The position numbers were made by a program, and so were the translations under genes. The notes beneath the pieces are model-generated. The model saw only the letters and a program-made list of their open reading frames with translations. It was not told the origin of the DNA and made no database searches. A DNA stretch of 64,000 nucleotides from contig VXAY01004345.1 in assembly GCA_013399855.1 (NCBI GenBank), positions 616,365 through 680,364 on the forward strand, given 5' to 3'. Source of the DNA: Oxyruncus cristatus (lineage: Eukaryota; Chordata; Aves; Passeriformes; Cotingidae). Positions 8,456 to 22,013 of the stretch are shown piece after piece. The stretch's first letter is position 1, and every line of letters starts with the position of its first letter.

Positions 8456-10994
8456 GGGTTTGTCCTCAGGAATCTCTGACTTTGGGCAGTTTCTGAGAGG
8501 TGCTTCGGTTTTTACTTTTTTTTTTTTTTTTTAGCTCGTGAAAATGGCCATTGCTGTGAGAGGAGGGAAGCAGAGCTGCCACAAGAGGCCAGCATTGCCC
8601 GCGCTGTGTGAGCGCCTGGGCAGGTCGGTCCCTGCCTGCTCAGCCAGCACCCGTCACCGTGGGCACACCTTGGGTGTCACCCGCTGCTCTGGGGCCGTGG
8701 GCTGCCCTGGGCAGTGTCTGTGGGCACAGTGTGGCCCCTAAAGCCATGCAGTGCAGGAGGACACAGGGGCTTAGCAGGTCCATCCACGGCTGTCCTGGAG
8801 CTGGTTCAGATTTGCTCCGCGCTTGCCTGGATGGTGCCTTTTCATCCATAATATTTATCCCCCGCTGTGGGAGCTGTGTCCTTTCTCCACAGCTCTCCAT
8901 TTGTGTCCAGGCCCTCAGCACCGTGCTGGGGGAGGTTGTGAAGTGCTGCTTCTGGTGTCAGGAGCATCAGCAGGTGGTAGGACAGTGTGTGAAGGCAGGA
9001 GGCAGCACTCGGGTTGTGTCGGGAAGCGTAGTGCCAGGATGGCCAGACTGCAGCCAGCAATTCCTTGTGTAAAATCAAATTCCTGAGAAGAAGCAGTTCC
9101 ATTAGCAAGCAATCTGCTTAGTGAGTTGCTTGGGTTCTCTTTCACCTTCCTTCGCTTACCATGTGGTGGAAACAACGTTCAGCACCACTCCCCATCCTCA
9201 CATTCCACGTCCAGGCCTTTGGGTTAGACCTGCTGTTGTTGGAGTGGTGGGAGCTTTGTACTCCCTGTGCTTGAGGGCTCCTGGAGCAGCACTCAGGGCA
9301 TCAAACAGCTGCTGACCTTAACTTGAGTGGATTCCCTGGGGACTTCTTTTGGTTTTCTGGAGAGCCGATATCAGCCCAGTTTTATTGGGAAGAATCAGCA
9401 GCAATGCCTTGTGTTACGTGCTCATGGAGAAGTTCAGGGCTGCTGGCCCAGCAGATGCTGCCTGCTGGAAACCTGCTTTCCCTTTGCCCTAAGGGAGGAG
9501 ATGCACCGGTGGCAGTGGGGTCACAGCCCCAGGTGTCCCTTGGGGAGGCCGTGCATTCCAGGGGGGCTCTGCAGGCAGGGTCAATCAGTGCTTTCAGCTA
9601 CTTGGCATTTATTAAGAGGGTAAAATGTGCTGGAGAGACCATGTTTAAGCACCACGAGGGCTGAAACCTGTCCCTGCACCGCCGTTCCCTCTGGGTTGAA
9701 TTCCTGAATTTTGGGGCTGGAGATAAAGCATTTCTCCTTGTCCAACACCGATTCAGGAGGAGCACTTAGAGCCTCTGATGTTTGCACTGTGTGCTTTCAG
9801 GCTGTGGCATCAGCTGTTGTGGTTTGACCCAGAATTTGCTGTATTTTTAGCTTTCCTGAAGATCCAGGTCCTGGAGGCTCACAATGACATGAACTGATGA
9901 CATCTGGGGGGTTGGGGAGGGCAATGTAAAGCAGCTCTTGTTGCTGTGAAAACCTTGAAAACAAACTATAAAAAGAATTCTTAAAAAAAAAAAAGTGGGA
10001 AGGAAATGGAGACCCATATTGATTTAACCTGGCCCCGGCACTCGACAGCGCTGGGCTGCTCCAGCTCCTGATGCTGAATTCCCCCAGCCCATCAGCTGAA
10101 AAGCACAATGTCTTTCCCCAGGGTATTGCCCTGAATTATTTTTCTGGGTGAGCCAACACTCCTGGAAACACAGGAAGAACTGAGTTGTTTGTACGAGATG
10201 AATGTTAAATGGGCTCCACAAAGATTTCTGTTTGTTCCCCTGGGTTTGTCAGAGGAGGAGAGTAATTACCAGTGTGACAGTGCTGCAAGTCAGCCTTGGC
10301 TTGGGAGAGAGGAAGAAATATGGTAATAAGTGAAGTTCCAATGTAGATGTAGTTGCATTTAACACTTATGAGCAGCAATAAAGATGAAAGTTGTAATTGT
10401 ATCTGCAGTTTCAAAGCTCACAACATAATTTTATATCCTCAAACATCTGTTTTAGAATCAGAGCTGAGTGTCAGATAACTGGCTTATTTTTAGATCTATC
10501 AGTTAGGCACCATCAAGTTTATTATTAATTCAAACTCATTTGCTAGTAAACACAACTTGGATTGAACAGCTCCACAGTGTGGTGGTCCTGGGGATGGTGG
10601 GTTTGGAGCAGCAGAATTCCACGTGGGTGTTCAGCAGGATGCCAGTGCATGGCAAAACTCACAGAGGGAGATGACCCTTGCAGGAAGGTGCCAATGTTTT
10701 ACCTGTCCTCAGGGGAAAGTGAGGGGAAGCCTGCTGCAAACCTGGGAGGAGCTCTTCTGGGATATCAGGGGTTGATGGAGGCTTTCGTGATCTGCCTGTC
10801 CGGGACTGTGAGCACACCTTGCCTCCCCTCGGTGTATGCTGGGCACATACAGCACTAATGCTTGGCTGTGGTGGGATGACTCCTCTGCTTTCCCTCATTT
10901 TATTTTCTGTTCTGTGTTAGTAGTGAAGCTGATGGAGGGGAGGATCCTGTGGTGAGCTTCTGCCTGGAGAACCAAAGGAGTGATGAAGGACCTG

Positions 10995-11178
10995 GTATTA
11001 GGAGGAAATCCTTCCCTGGGAGGGTGGGGAGGCACTGCTGTAAGTTGCCCAGAGAAGCTGTGGCTGCCCCATCCCTGGAAGTGTCCAAGGCCAGGTTGGA
11101 CGGGGCTTGGAGCAACCTGGGCTAGTGGAAGGTGTCCCTGCTCATGGCAGGGGGTGGAATAAGATGAGCTTTATGAGC
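10995..11178 (+). mobile_element. CR1 LINE 3' tail
   Basis: It contains GGAAATCCTTCCCTGGGAGG, AGAGAAGCTGTGGCTGCCCC and CATGGCAGGGGGTGGAA. The usual AAGGTCCCTTCCAACCC end is missing or degraded, so the extreme 3' end is lost. Confidence 0.9.
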
Positions 11179-13256
11179 TTTTTGTGGGAGGTGCTGTGCA
11201 GGTTCCAGCCCAGAGTGGGCACCCCAAGCTGCTCCTGTGAGCACTGAAGGTTTCAGAGGTTTTGGGGAGCAGCAGCACCCAGTGATTGGATGGCCCTGGC
11301 ACCCACAGGTGCTGTTCATGTGGATTTGTTGTTGATTTCCCAGCCATCTCATGGTGGGATGCTGAGAACCCTTCTTTCCTCTGCAGCTTTGTGTCTGTGC
11401 CTCTGCCAGCCTGCAGTGCCTGGGCAGGCTTTGTGCTCCCTGCACAGCTCGTCACCTCACTTGTGGGCCTTTCCTCACCCCTCAGCACCCGCTGCCCTGA
11501 CTCTGTGTCTCTCTCCAAGCAGCCTGGGAGACACCTTGGCCATTTGCCTTCACTGTCTGCAGAGGGAAGTAATTAAATTTAATAGAAGTCACCCTTGATT
11601 TTACAGCAGTAGTAATTAAATGTAATTGGAGGTGTGACTTCTAAACAAGGCCGTTTGTTTTTTTCTCCAGCAATACATTTGGCATCAAGAACAAACAAAT
11701 AAGCAAGGACAGGCAGAAGCAGCGTGGGAGGTGAAGCCATGGCCTTACCTGGGCTCCCTTGGTGTCCATCACAGGGAATGTGCCTCTGCCCTGGACTGAC
11801 TGAACAGTGCTGCACTGGTGGGTGGGAGAAATGCACTGGTGTTACAGCACCTCGTGCACCAGCAGCAAAGCAATGTTTTCCAAATGAAAGCAGCAGCAGA
11901 AGGTAAGGAAGCTGTGGGATTCCTGCCGTCCTGTCTCTGAAGGAGTCAGGTGGGTCTCCTCACGGAGGGATGAGGAGGATGGGACTCCATCGCCTGACTT
12001 TCTGTAAAACCTTTGCTACGCTGGAGAGACTTCTGTGACTGAGCAGATACTAAAAACAATGTAATTGTCAGGAAATTATGCAGTTTAAAAACCTGGCCTT
12101 TGGTGGCAGTGGGGTTTTCAAAGGTGCAGAAACCTGGCCAGTTAAAAAGTCTCAGTGTGGCCCTGGCTCTCCTCCTCAAGCCCAGTGAAAATAGGTACCA
12201 AGAGATTCAGTAGCTGATGCTTCTCTTACCCCTGCCCTTGCCTGCCATGTGGAAACGTCACCTGTAGCCAGAGGGAGCTCCAGATGGGAGCTCTGGAAAC
12301 AGGGATGATGGTGCTGGCACCTGCTCTTGGGTGCCTTGGGTGGTTTGAATGTGTGAATGTCACCCTGGAAGGAGTGAGCTGGACCTTCATGGGGCATTAA
12401 ATGTGCAGCACAGCCCTGGAGCTGTGGGGTGTTTGCAGAATTTGTTATTCCATGGGAATAAAGGACCCCAACCTGCAGTCTGGCACCAAACTGATCCACG
12501 AGGGGCTGCTGCAGAGCCCGCTGCAGCAAAGGGAGGGAGGACTAGAAATGGACTGGGTTAATTCATTTAATCTGAATCATTATTCCACAGATGGCTGAGC
12601 TGGCATTTCAAGAAGTTCAGCGCCGTGGTCTGTGGTTTGATACCAGGTGTTTACACGAGTAATGCGAACATGAAGGACCTGCAGGGGTCATGAAATGTTT
12701 CATCCAGTCCTGTCAAACAAGCAAAGTGGCTGCAGGGAGACACCCCACGGTGCCTGTTAACCCAGCTGTGCCTGTGGTGCCGCCGCTGGCCCTGGTTTGG
12801 CTTGGCTGTGCTTTGTGAGCGGCTGAGTGCCGGGGGGTGCCCCTGGCAGCCCGGGCTCCCTGCAGGCAGTGCCAATAGCCAGCCAGGTTTTCCACTGGGC
12901 AAATGATGTGTGGCCAGCTGGAATTCTTCCGATCAATAACACGGTGACAGGCAGCTCGAGCGCTCGGAAACAGCGCTGAGCTCGACACGGTCCTTCTGTG
13001 CATTGCAAAGGATCGAAGAACGCTGGGGCTGGAATTGCTGAGCTCCATCACCGTGGCAGGGCTGCAAGGGTGAATACTAAGTGCTGAGGGAGAATGGGGC
13101 CACGTGTGGCCTCCTTGGCAAGTGAAAAGGAGCTGCTGAAATCTTGGACTCGCCAGCTGCTGGGGAATGGGCACGGGGAGGGGCTGAGACCGGTTTCCAC
13201 CAGAGTGCCTGGTCACCTTGCTCACTCGTGTTCTGTCCTGTATTCTGGGATGGGGC

Positions 13257-13340
13257 CATAGAATGGTTTGGGTCGGAAGGGACCTTAAAGATCATCTCCT
13301 TCCAACCCCCCTGCCGTGGGCAGGCACACCTTCCAGTCCC
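13257..13340 (-). mobile_element. CR1 LINE 3' tail, very short
   Basis: Only about 84 bp: CATAGAATGGTTTGGGTCGG, then AAGGGACCTTAAAGATCATC and GGCAGGCACACCTTCCAG. Confidence 0.88.
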
Positions 13341-14055
13341 ATGGGAATTGAGATTCCTAAATTCCCAGAGAAATAAGCCCTGGGTAGAGGATGCAATCCT
13401 TCTACATTGCAGTATTTGTTGAGAGCAGTGGGGAATTTGCTTGCCTTATGACCAGGATCCACAGGAAGCCCCTTTTCCACTTAGGCTGATGATATTTGCT
13501 GTGCAACAGGACAATATTTAATCTCTATCTGGGCTTTTCTTCACCCCCCCCAGAAGAAACACCTCTTATGCTGATGTTTGTGGAATTCAAGTGAGTGGTG
13601 AATTGAGCACAAAGATCCTGTGGCAGAAAACTAATGTAGAGCTTGCAGAGGAGTTCTTTATGATTTTATTCCAGATCATGCATTTAATCCAGTGTAGCTG
13701 GTTTTAAATGCTGCCTCTTCCAAAAGATATTTAAAGAAATTTCAATCTTGGACATGTTCTAGCCAAAGAACAAATAAAAGTGCAATACCTGAAATAGTTA
13801 AATTACTGATGCAGCCTGGGATTCCTCTCTTTCCTTTTGCATTTTATTTATTCTGATTGCTATTCTATTAAAAGCTACTGGTGGTTTTAAAGCTTCAAAT
13901 TGTTGTCTTTGGGAAGCAAATGCCTGGGGAGCAATTTTAATATTGCTGTTGCTAATTGCTGGGAAGTGAAGGTTAAGCGCGATAATCAGGTTGGGTAGAG
14001 CTGGCAGATGACAGTCATTACAGATAGAAAAGTCTGGTGTCAGTTGTGAGAAGGT

Positions 14056-14252
14056 TTAGTGAAGCAGTAGTAAAACCAGCACAATGTCATTAGAGTCTTT
14101 ATAGGAAAAACATTTTGGAAGCCGGCTCTGAATCCCGGTGATGTCTGTGCAAACACTCCTGTTCACTTTTAAAGCCTGAATAAAATCCGAGATGATTGCT
14201 AAGCTACTCATAATGTCTCCAAGGTCAGAAGAAACTCCCTGTATGGGCTTGT
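14056..14252 (-). other. Candidate - strand exon (unknown transcript)
   Basis: On the - strand a long pyrimidine tract ending TTTTCTTTTTCCTTTTACAC then AG precedes a block open for about 64 codons before a stop. The frame reads KPIQGVSSDLGDIMSSLAII, then SDFIQALKVNRSVC. I recognise no family. An AATAAA lies further along the - strand near 13,845. Chance open frames of this length are common here, so only the acceptor is notable. Confidence 0.12.
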
Positions 14253-17200
14253 CTGTGTAAAAGGAAAAAGAAAACACTCCACCGAAAAGCTAAACTAACC
14301 CTGATGCCTAAAGAAACACCATAATAAAAGCCTGCATAAAAAGGGCAGTTTGGGCAGTGAAATTGTGATGGAGCAGGTCCTTTTTCCCGGTGGAACGTGA
14401 GCATCTCTCCCGAGCTCAGCAGCTGAAATGACTCTCTTGAACACGGGGTGACTTGTGTCCTTCGGTTGTTTCGTCTTCAAGCTCTATTTATATGTATATC
14501 CACATAATTCAATACATATTTATCTGTTGGAGTTCCTGCAGCCCTTCAATAGGTGCCATCTGCCTGGGAACAAGGATCCTCCGTGGCCGTGCCTCCCGTC
14601 CCTGCCGCCAGCAGCCTCTGCTGACCGATCTCGCTGCGGCATCGTCCCGCTCCCGGAGCCAGAGGGGTTTGTGCAGCTCTGCAGGGTTTTCTCATTCGTT
14701 TTGGATGCTTTGCCTCTGTGTTGTGCACCTGTACAGCGTCAAATACATATTGCCCACAGCAGCATTTAATAGACTTCCTGATGTCTGTGGAAAGTCAATA
14801 ACTCAAGATCTTAATTGCAGGACATGTCTGGGTGCTGCCTCACCGACGGTTTTTATCACGTCAAATAACTCCAGATATTTGGAACAAAACTAGGATATTG
14901 TTTTCTGTATGACCCCAGGAAACTAAACTAACACTGTGAGATGCAGGGCTGTGGAGTAATGTTCATTTTTCTGGAGAAAGAGCTCCAAGGTGGGTCCTTT
15001 TCTCAGTAAGGTAAAAATCTACCAAATTGTTCAAATAAGTCCATTTTGTATAAAAAGAACAGTATTTGAGGATTCTCATTTGCGAGATCAGAATGGAAAA
15101 GGTGATGTATAAACAAAAATACTGATTAAAAGCTACACTCCTCCTTATGAGATGAATGCAAAACACCCCAGTGTGGTGTGTTCCCTTAATCAGTTGACAG
15201 TTGAATGTAGAGCTGAGGCTCAGATTCTCTCCCCTGATGTTCAGAGCCCTGCACTGGAATTAACCCAAATTAAAAACTTTGGACTGTATTTAATAGAAGT
15301 GGGTTTTGCTGAAAATGTTTGTAAAATGGCTGTTAGTCTTTCCATGCTGCTCAGGCAGTGACAGTACCTGCCCTTTTGGTTTACAGCTGGAACCTCAGGT
15401 AAGTGAGACCCCAGGGCAAAACTGTTTGTGTAAGGTGAAAGTCTGGGTGCAGCTGGTCATGGCAGGGAGAGCCAAGAGCAGAGCCCTGACCTCCAGGACA
15501 ACCATTCTTTCCTTTGCACATGTACTGAATCCAGAATTGATTGTGACTTCAGGAAAAAATTAAGACTTTCTGAGACAGCAACAGTCAGACCTAAATCCAG
15601 CTGTTGATGTGGCCAGTGGTTTTGGGCTCCTGACCCCCAGCATGATGCTGGCAGAGCCATTCAGCCCAAAAGATGGCACTATTTTTCTATTTCACTGTAC
15701 AGCAAATTCCCTCTCCCAACCAGATTCATTCACTATCGAACCTCTCTCAAAAACACAATTTTTCTGAGGCTTTACATACCGTAAAGTCCATTATTGTGAA
15801 GGCCAAATTGCTGCCAAAAAAAGCCTTCAGCTAAAAAATATATATCTATAAACTAATAACACATCATCCTGATGAAAAATAACACACAGGGAAGGCGTTT
15901 TTCTCCATTATTAATGGCCAGTGTTTGTTATATTGTTGTGTTTAGTCCAGGATGCCTTGATAGAGAGAGGCAGCTTTTCAACATGAATGGCACTTCAACT
16001 GGCATTTTATAAATTTCACAAAAAAGAAAAAGAAAAAGCCCTGGAACGTTTAAACTCCCTGTTAATGTTAAAGAAGGGAAGCTGCAGGTTGTGAGAGAGG
16101 GAAGAGAGGGATCAGACATGGGTGCTGCCATCCCAGAAAAAGAGGGGAGAGAAAAGTGCAGGGTTAGTTTGGGGTGGGAGCATGCCCTGCATACCCCTGT
16201 GAGTCCTTAGCTCAAAGCCATTCAGATTTAGCTAAGACAGGCTCTAGCTCTGGCTGCAGGTGAAGGCTCACCACCCTCTGCTCGCTATAAAAGGCTCCTT
16301 TCTCTCCACAAAAGGCAAGTGAGTTCCCTGGGGCTGAGCACTGGGCCCACAGCACCTCCCCTCTGGTTGCCCAGCTGGGAGCCTGATGAATTCTTGAGGG
16401 TCAGCACAGGATTTAAACACTCCATCCCAGTGTGCTCCTGCTGTCTTGGATGCTACACTTTGGCTGCCCTTTTCCTGCCCAGGGAAAACCCCAGGAATGG
16501 TGCCTGTGGAGTGGAGCCCCCTGAGTGTCTGGAGGGACTGGGATGGTCTGGTCCTGTGGGGGCCCTGGAGGAGCAGCTGGGACATGGAGGGTTTCCTCCA
16601 GCCTGGCTGGGATAACTGATGGCAACACTTCTGTCCAGTATAAAGTGCCTGTAACTGCCTGGGGCAGCCAAGGAATGGGAATGTAAAGATGGAGGGAGCA
16701 GGGACACCAGTTTGAGTGATCCAAAGACACTCCTGTTCCCTGGTGAGGTCACTCAGCCCGACTGCTTAACTGGAGGCAGTAACACAGCTTTTTTTTGGGT
16801 CTGGCAATGTCTGTATTGCAGTTTATCAAACAGGCTGAAAAGCTCAAAAGTAGCAAAACAGCAGATGAAAGAGCCCAGCAAAGACAACGGAATGAGAACA
16901 AAGTTCATTTCATTAAGAAAATGCAGGAATAAAGGAATAGAGCCTTTCAGACCAGCCTCATTAGAAGCCCAGACAAATTAGTGGCATTATGGTTTATTAA
17001 ATATTATTAAGCCAAGGACAAAAACCCTTCCTGCAGCATGGTTACAGCAATGGCAAAAAAAAAAAAAAAAGCTACGAGAAACTGTGTTCTCACTGAAATG
17101 CTGCCCTTTAATGTAACTGAGATCTCTTGGTTTTAGCTTTTTAAAAAATGAGACCATTTGCTAAACATAAATCTGGAATTGAACTGTCCATGTTGAGCTT

Positions 17201-18307
17201 GAACATTTCAGCCAAAGATCTTGGGAGGTCTCATAAGTTCAGAGAAAGAGCAGCCAGTGAAGGTATTTTCCAAGAGTACTGTTGTGGGGAAGAGAATCGC
17301 ACACAGATTTTTCTTTTTAAATTTTTTTCTTTTTTTCTTTCTGGAAAACTAATCTGCAGTGGCACATGTGCCAGTGCACACATACTGATTTTATTAATGC
17401 AAATTCAGAGTGTACAGATCTGCCTCGGTGGGGGCTGCGAGTGGGCAAGGGGAGGTTAATCACACCGAGCACTTCTGTGGGTTCCACGCTCAGGATTCCT
17501 CGCACACAGCCCTGCGTGTCGGGCCCTGATTGGGATGCAGAGCTCCTCACTGCCCGGCTTCTGTCTCTACACTGTGGCACACATTGCAAGGGAGATAAAA
17601 CAGAAATAAAGATCTCTGGGCCAGCTGATTGCAATGCAGACCTGGAGCCACTTGGCACAGACCCTGGCCTCGGGCACAGACCTGTTGTCGAGAGCGAGAA
17701 AAGGGAGAAGGGGTTTGGGTTGCAGATGCGGATGTTTCATAAGAGCAAACTAGATACCACAAGGCTGGTTTTGGGCAAAAAGGGCAGGGAAAAAACCTGG
17801 TTTGAAATAAGTTAGAAATGTCATTCTTTTCAGCTGATTCTGGCTGACAATGCCCCACCACATCTGGAGTGGGAAGGCAGCAGAGGGCTTACAGCTTGTT
17901 GCTACACAAACTCCAACCCAAGCCAATAATGGGACCGTGAGTAAGTGGTGATTATTGTTACGGTTACCACACCAGGACATAATTCCTGCCAAAGACTTGG
18001 GCAGCCTTTTCTCAGAGCTCACTCACACATGAAGCTGCAGTGGGATTTTCAGGTTTGTGCCCCACCAGTCACCTTCTGTATGACCCAGAGCACGAGAGGG
18101 AGCCTGTGCAGGCTGGCAGGAATGTGAGTTAGCAGGTGATGGAAAGGAAAGCCAATGATTTGTGAATTTGTTAACGTTAAGCAGTGTTGTTGATTCATTC
18201 AAAGCTGTCTGCATGTCTGTGGATGAAGTGAAAGGAGTCACAGTCTTTGGTCAAGACATTACCACGTTATCAGAGCCCAGAACCCATTAATGAGCAACCT
18301 GGACTTT

Positions 18308-18406
18308 TGAGCAGCCTGGTCCAGTGGAAGGTGCCCCTGCCCACGGCAGGAGGGTTGGAAGGAGGTGGTCTTTAAGGTCCCTTCCAACCCAAACCATTCA
18401 GTGATT
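18308..18406 (+). mobile_element. CR1 LINE 3' tail
   Basis: It reads GGTCCAGTGGAAGGTGCCCC, CACGGCAGGAGGGTTGGAAG and AAGGTCCCTTCCAACCCAAA, ending CCATTCAGTGATT. Confidence 0.9.
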
Positions 18407-18749
18407 TTCTGAATGCAGTACCTGCTGAAGCTGCTGTGTGCAGTGTGAGTCTTCCAGGGTTTCCATTTGCAGTGGTAGTGGCCTCTCGGGGCACCCCCTG
18501 CAGAGATGACAAAACTGGATGACTGCTGGATATGTGCCACACTCATCTTTTGCCACTTCGACCCCAAGCCACAGAGTCAAAGGACCAGCTGGACACACAG
18601 ACCGTGCTGGACACACAGCACACAGCCAGGGGTGAGTGCTGGACTGGGATGGAGCTCTCACTTGTGCTGTTGCTTGTTACAAAAGCCCAAATGAATTCTT
18701 ACAGAGATTGGCAAAAATAGCCTATTTGGCATTCATTTCAAATCCCATG

Positions 18750-18777
18750 AGGTGCCTATCTTCATTTTTAGGCACCT
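18750..18777. other. Exact 9-bp inverted repeat
   Basis: AGGTGCCTA and TAGGCACCT are exact reverse complements around a 10-nt T-rich loop. Isolated, with no associated gene. Confidence 0.5.
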
Positions 18778-20839
18778 AAATACTTCTGCAAATCTCCCTC
18801 TTAGTGCTTCATGAGCTGGGGACTGATCTGGCACATCAAACTTCAGCTAAAACAGGCGTTCCTCGTTCAGAGCAGTTTCTAAAATGAGAAGCAGAACTTC
18901 TCAAACATATGCTGGGGTCAAAATTTCTCATGCCACTGAGAAAGTAATTTCTGGAGATATGCAGATTTTTATTTTTTATTTTTAATGTATTTTCAAGGGC
19001 TTTGTTTGCAGTTGTTTTTTCATTTATGCTGAAGTGAGAGGCAGGAGAGATTTCTATCAGCAGTAACACATAAAGCATATTGGGAATTGTTTGGGTCAAA
19101 TAATTTCGCCTTTTTGTTAAATGATGCTTTAGGAATATTATCACATCCATTGCTTATATTAGCAATCTGTTTATCCAGGTAACTGAGAGGCAAATGTAGC
19201 CTGCTGGCTTCTCAGGAAGACAAAGACAGAGTGGAGAGTGTTTATATGATCCTGCATATAAATGACTTATTTATTTTGATAAGATATTGCTGAAATCCAA
19301 AAGAGATTGGACATAGAGCTGTAAAATACTTGTCCCCATGGAATAATGCCCACTTTCTGATGGGGCTGCACGTTGGTAATGCCAGTCCAGAGGGGTGGCT
19401 TGGGCAGATGCATCACCTGTATCCAAGTGGCACCGTGGGCAAACCCTGATACCCCTCCCCGCTGGGTCTGGGTGGGTGCAAGGGCAGCTGTGCAGGGCCT
19501 TCCAGCCTTCTTATTTCTGGATTTTAGGCTTTTTTCGTGTACTGATCAGCATTGCAGTTGCTTTTCTCTTGAGGTGGGATCTGGGCAGGTTGAGGTTTGC
19601 TGGGCTGCAGGGCTGGTTCTCCTTAATCCAGGTCATTCCCACCTTGGCATCTCCCCTCTGGTGAATGCAACAGCAGTGCTGGGAGAGCTCTACCCTTTAG
19701 TTCTTTCTGAGTATTTTGAATGTTGCTAGAAGCAATGCAGAATGGGTTATTAAGTTTGTTCAAAAAAAAAAAAAGAGAAAAAATGAAAAAAAAAAATCTC
19801 CTGAGAATGAAAAATTGCTCAGAATCTGCTGTCAAAACACCAATGCTACAGTGCCACTTCTGCAATTACAGGGATCGTGCCTGTGTGAGTGATGAGACTT
19901 TTACATACAGGAGAAATAAGAAAGAGGTCTTTTAAAACACAATTTAGTTTTACTTCATAATTATGTGGAGCCAGAATGATGCATCATAGAGATACCCCTA
20001 TGCTTAAGTACGAAATTGTTTGAACATTTATTTTTATCCAGAAGCAGTGCCATGAGCAATGCTTCAGAATACTCTGAATTGACTAGACTTATATTAGTCA
20101 TATCTTTATTATAAAGACAGTAATTTATGCAGGTGATTTAGAAGGTTTTGATTTTCATCTCTGAAGAGCTGAAGGGTCAAAACATAAATTAGAGTAGCAC
20201 ATGGCAGTGCTGAAAATCCAGGCTGTGTCAGTACTAATAGTGCTGATATGTTCTAGTCAACTGTTAAACTGTTGTATGGGATGGAGAGTTTGCACACCTG
20301 GAAAAAGCCGTCATGAAGTAAGTGATAGGATGGAGGAATTAAGTCATAAAATATTAATTCTTTAAAAAAATCATCCTGGGAGCCTGAGCCACAACTTGGC
20401 ATCACAACCTCTTGTAGCAGCAGAGACACCGTCACTTTTCACAGCCTTGTCTGAAGAAGCTGCAGCCAGCTTTTGCCTGACTGGAGGGTAAAATGTTCCA
20501 CACAAGGGATTTTAAGAGTTTCTGTTTGCAAAGAACTTAAAATACTTCATAGGAAAGGTACTGAAGAGCGTAAACAGGATCATTATTCTGCACACCACTG
20601 TGTAAAAGCTGCAAATTGCCTTTTGTCTGGAGTGAACCAGCCTGTACTTCCCATTCCCACTGGCTGACTGCTGAGCCCGAGCCCCGAGATCCCTGTCCAT
20701 AATGCATCTAATAATGCCAGAGAAGGGGTGTCACAGGTAAGCCTGCATTTCTTGCACTCTGTGCAATGGCATAAAGACCTGATAGCCTTTAACTTTATTT
20801 TGCTGTTGTTACCCCAAGCACAGCCTTGAAAATCTGTTT

Positions 20840-20962
20840 CATAGATTCATGGAACCCCAGAATGGTTTGGGTTGGAAGGCACCTTAAAGCTCATCTCATC
20901 CCACCCCCTGCCATTGGCAGGGACACCTTCCACTAGCCCGGGTTGCCCCAAGCCCCCCCTGC
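20840..20962 (-). mobile_element. CR1 LINE 3' tail
   Basis: CATAGATTCATGGAACC, CAGAATGGTTTGGGTTGGAA, CACCTTAAAGCTCATCTCAT and GGCAGGGACACCTTCCACTA show the complement of the CR1 end. Confidence 0.9.
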
Positions 20963-21938
20963 CCTTACATCCACTTTGGGTGTCCTCTCCCCGGCACTGC
21001 TGACACAAACATGTGAAGACAAGGGCATCTCAGAAGCACAAATTGCTTACTGGCAGTATTGGATTGCTTGGTAACCATTTGCTTAGGGCAATTACTGCTA
21101 ATTATTTAACAGAATTGAAAAAGCAGGAAAATAATCCATAAAGGCTACTGGGGACACATTACTGTGTGATAATGGGATTTTACAAGATAGACAAAAAGTA
21201 CTCAGCTCTAAACGTGTCTGTAGATGTACAAACAGAGATACAGGTTTTTGTTACTTGTGATGTTCCCTGAAAAAAACAGATATTGAACTTCCTTGTATAG
21301 AGCATAAGATTAGTTTTGGCTGATACTTGTTTATGGAGGAAGCTCTTCTTGATAATTTAGAAAGTATGTAAAGTGCATCTAAGTTTATTCCCCCAGATAC
21401 ACACACGAGGTTCTGTCTAAGCTAAAATTAGCTGAGTGTTTTTTGTCTAGACCATCTGTAGATGTAATTTTATCTTGCAGAGTACATACACATCCAACTG
21501 TAGCACGTAATGACTTGAGCCTCTCATCCCTTCCAAGGGACAGGGAGGAAAAATGCTCCCATCTCAGAGCTGTGGGTTGGATTTTCCCTCCTTGTTCAGG
21601 GTTTCTGGTTTCTACCCTGGATACCTTCCTGCCAAATGACCCAAGCCAGGCTTATGGGGGTCTGTGACTTTATTGTATTGTCCCTGCAGTTTTCATCTGT
21701 AAAAGGAGTGTGATGAAACCCATTTAGATCACACAGCTGCTGTGAGGATTATTAAATTAAAAGGGCATTTGGACTGGCAGTTGAAAGAAAGTCCAAGTAT
21801 TGATTAGTATTAGTTCTGGGCTTTGCTCAGGTTCTGTCATTAATTAAGATGGCAACTGTATTTGGGAGAGAGCTCAATCACGTGAAGCCTCAGGCCCAGC
21901 AGTGGCTGAGTGGGGCTGAACACGGGTGTTCACAGTGT

Positions 21939-22013
21939 GGGGCTCTGCCCTGGCCCCTCTCCCTGTGGTGGGGAGAGATGTGACCCCACCCCACACCCAC
22001 GGGGCAGAGCCCC
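21939..22013. other. Nested inverted repeat
   Basis: The outer arms GGGGCTCTGCCC (21939-21950) and GGGCAGAGCCCC (22002-22013) are complementary. Inside, CTCTCCC (21957-21963) pairs with GGGAGAG (21971-21977). The result is a compound stem of about 75 nt. Confidence 0.45.

Larger units (their letters stand above)
8026..20839. other. Intergenic stretch, no recognised gene
   Basis: I find no supported coding gene here. Contents are three CR1 tails, a poly-T run (about 8516-8533), a poly-A run (about 17056-17071), an exact 9-bp hairpin at 18,750-18,777, a 12-nt exon-like insert between strong splice motifs at 15,387-15,398, and a - strand block at 14,252 to about 14,056 behind a very strong acceptor-like tract. 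Open frames up to about 170 codons here lack recognisable domains and overlap on both strands, which marks them as chance. Confidence 0.55.
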
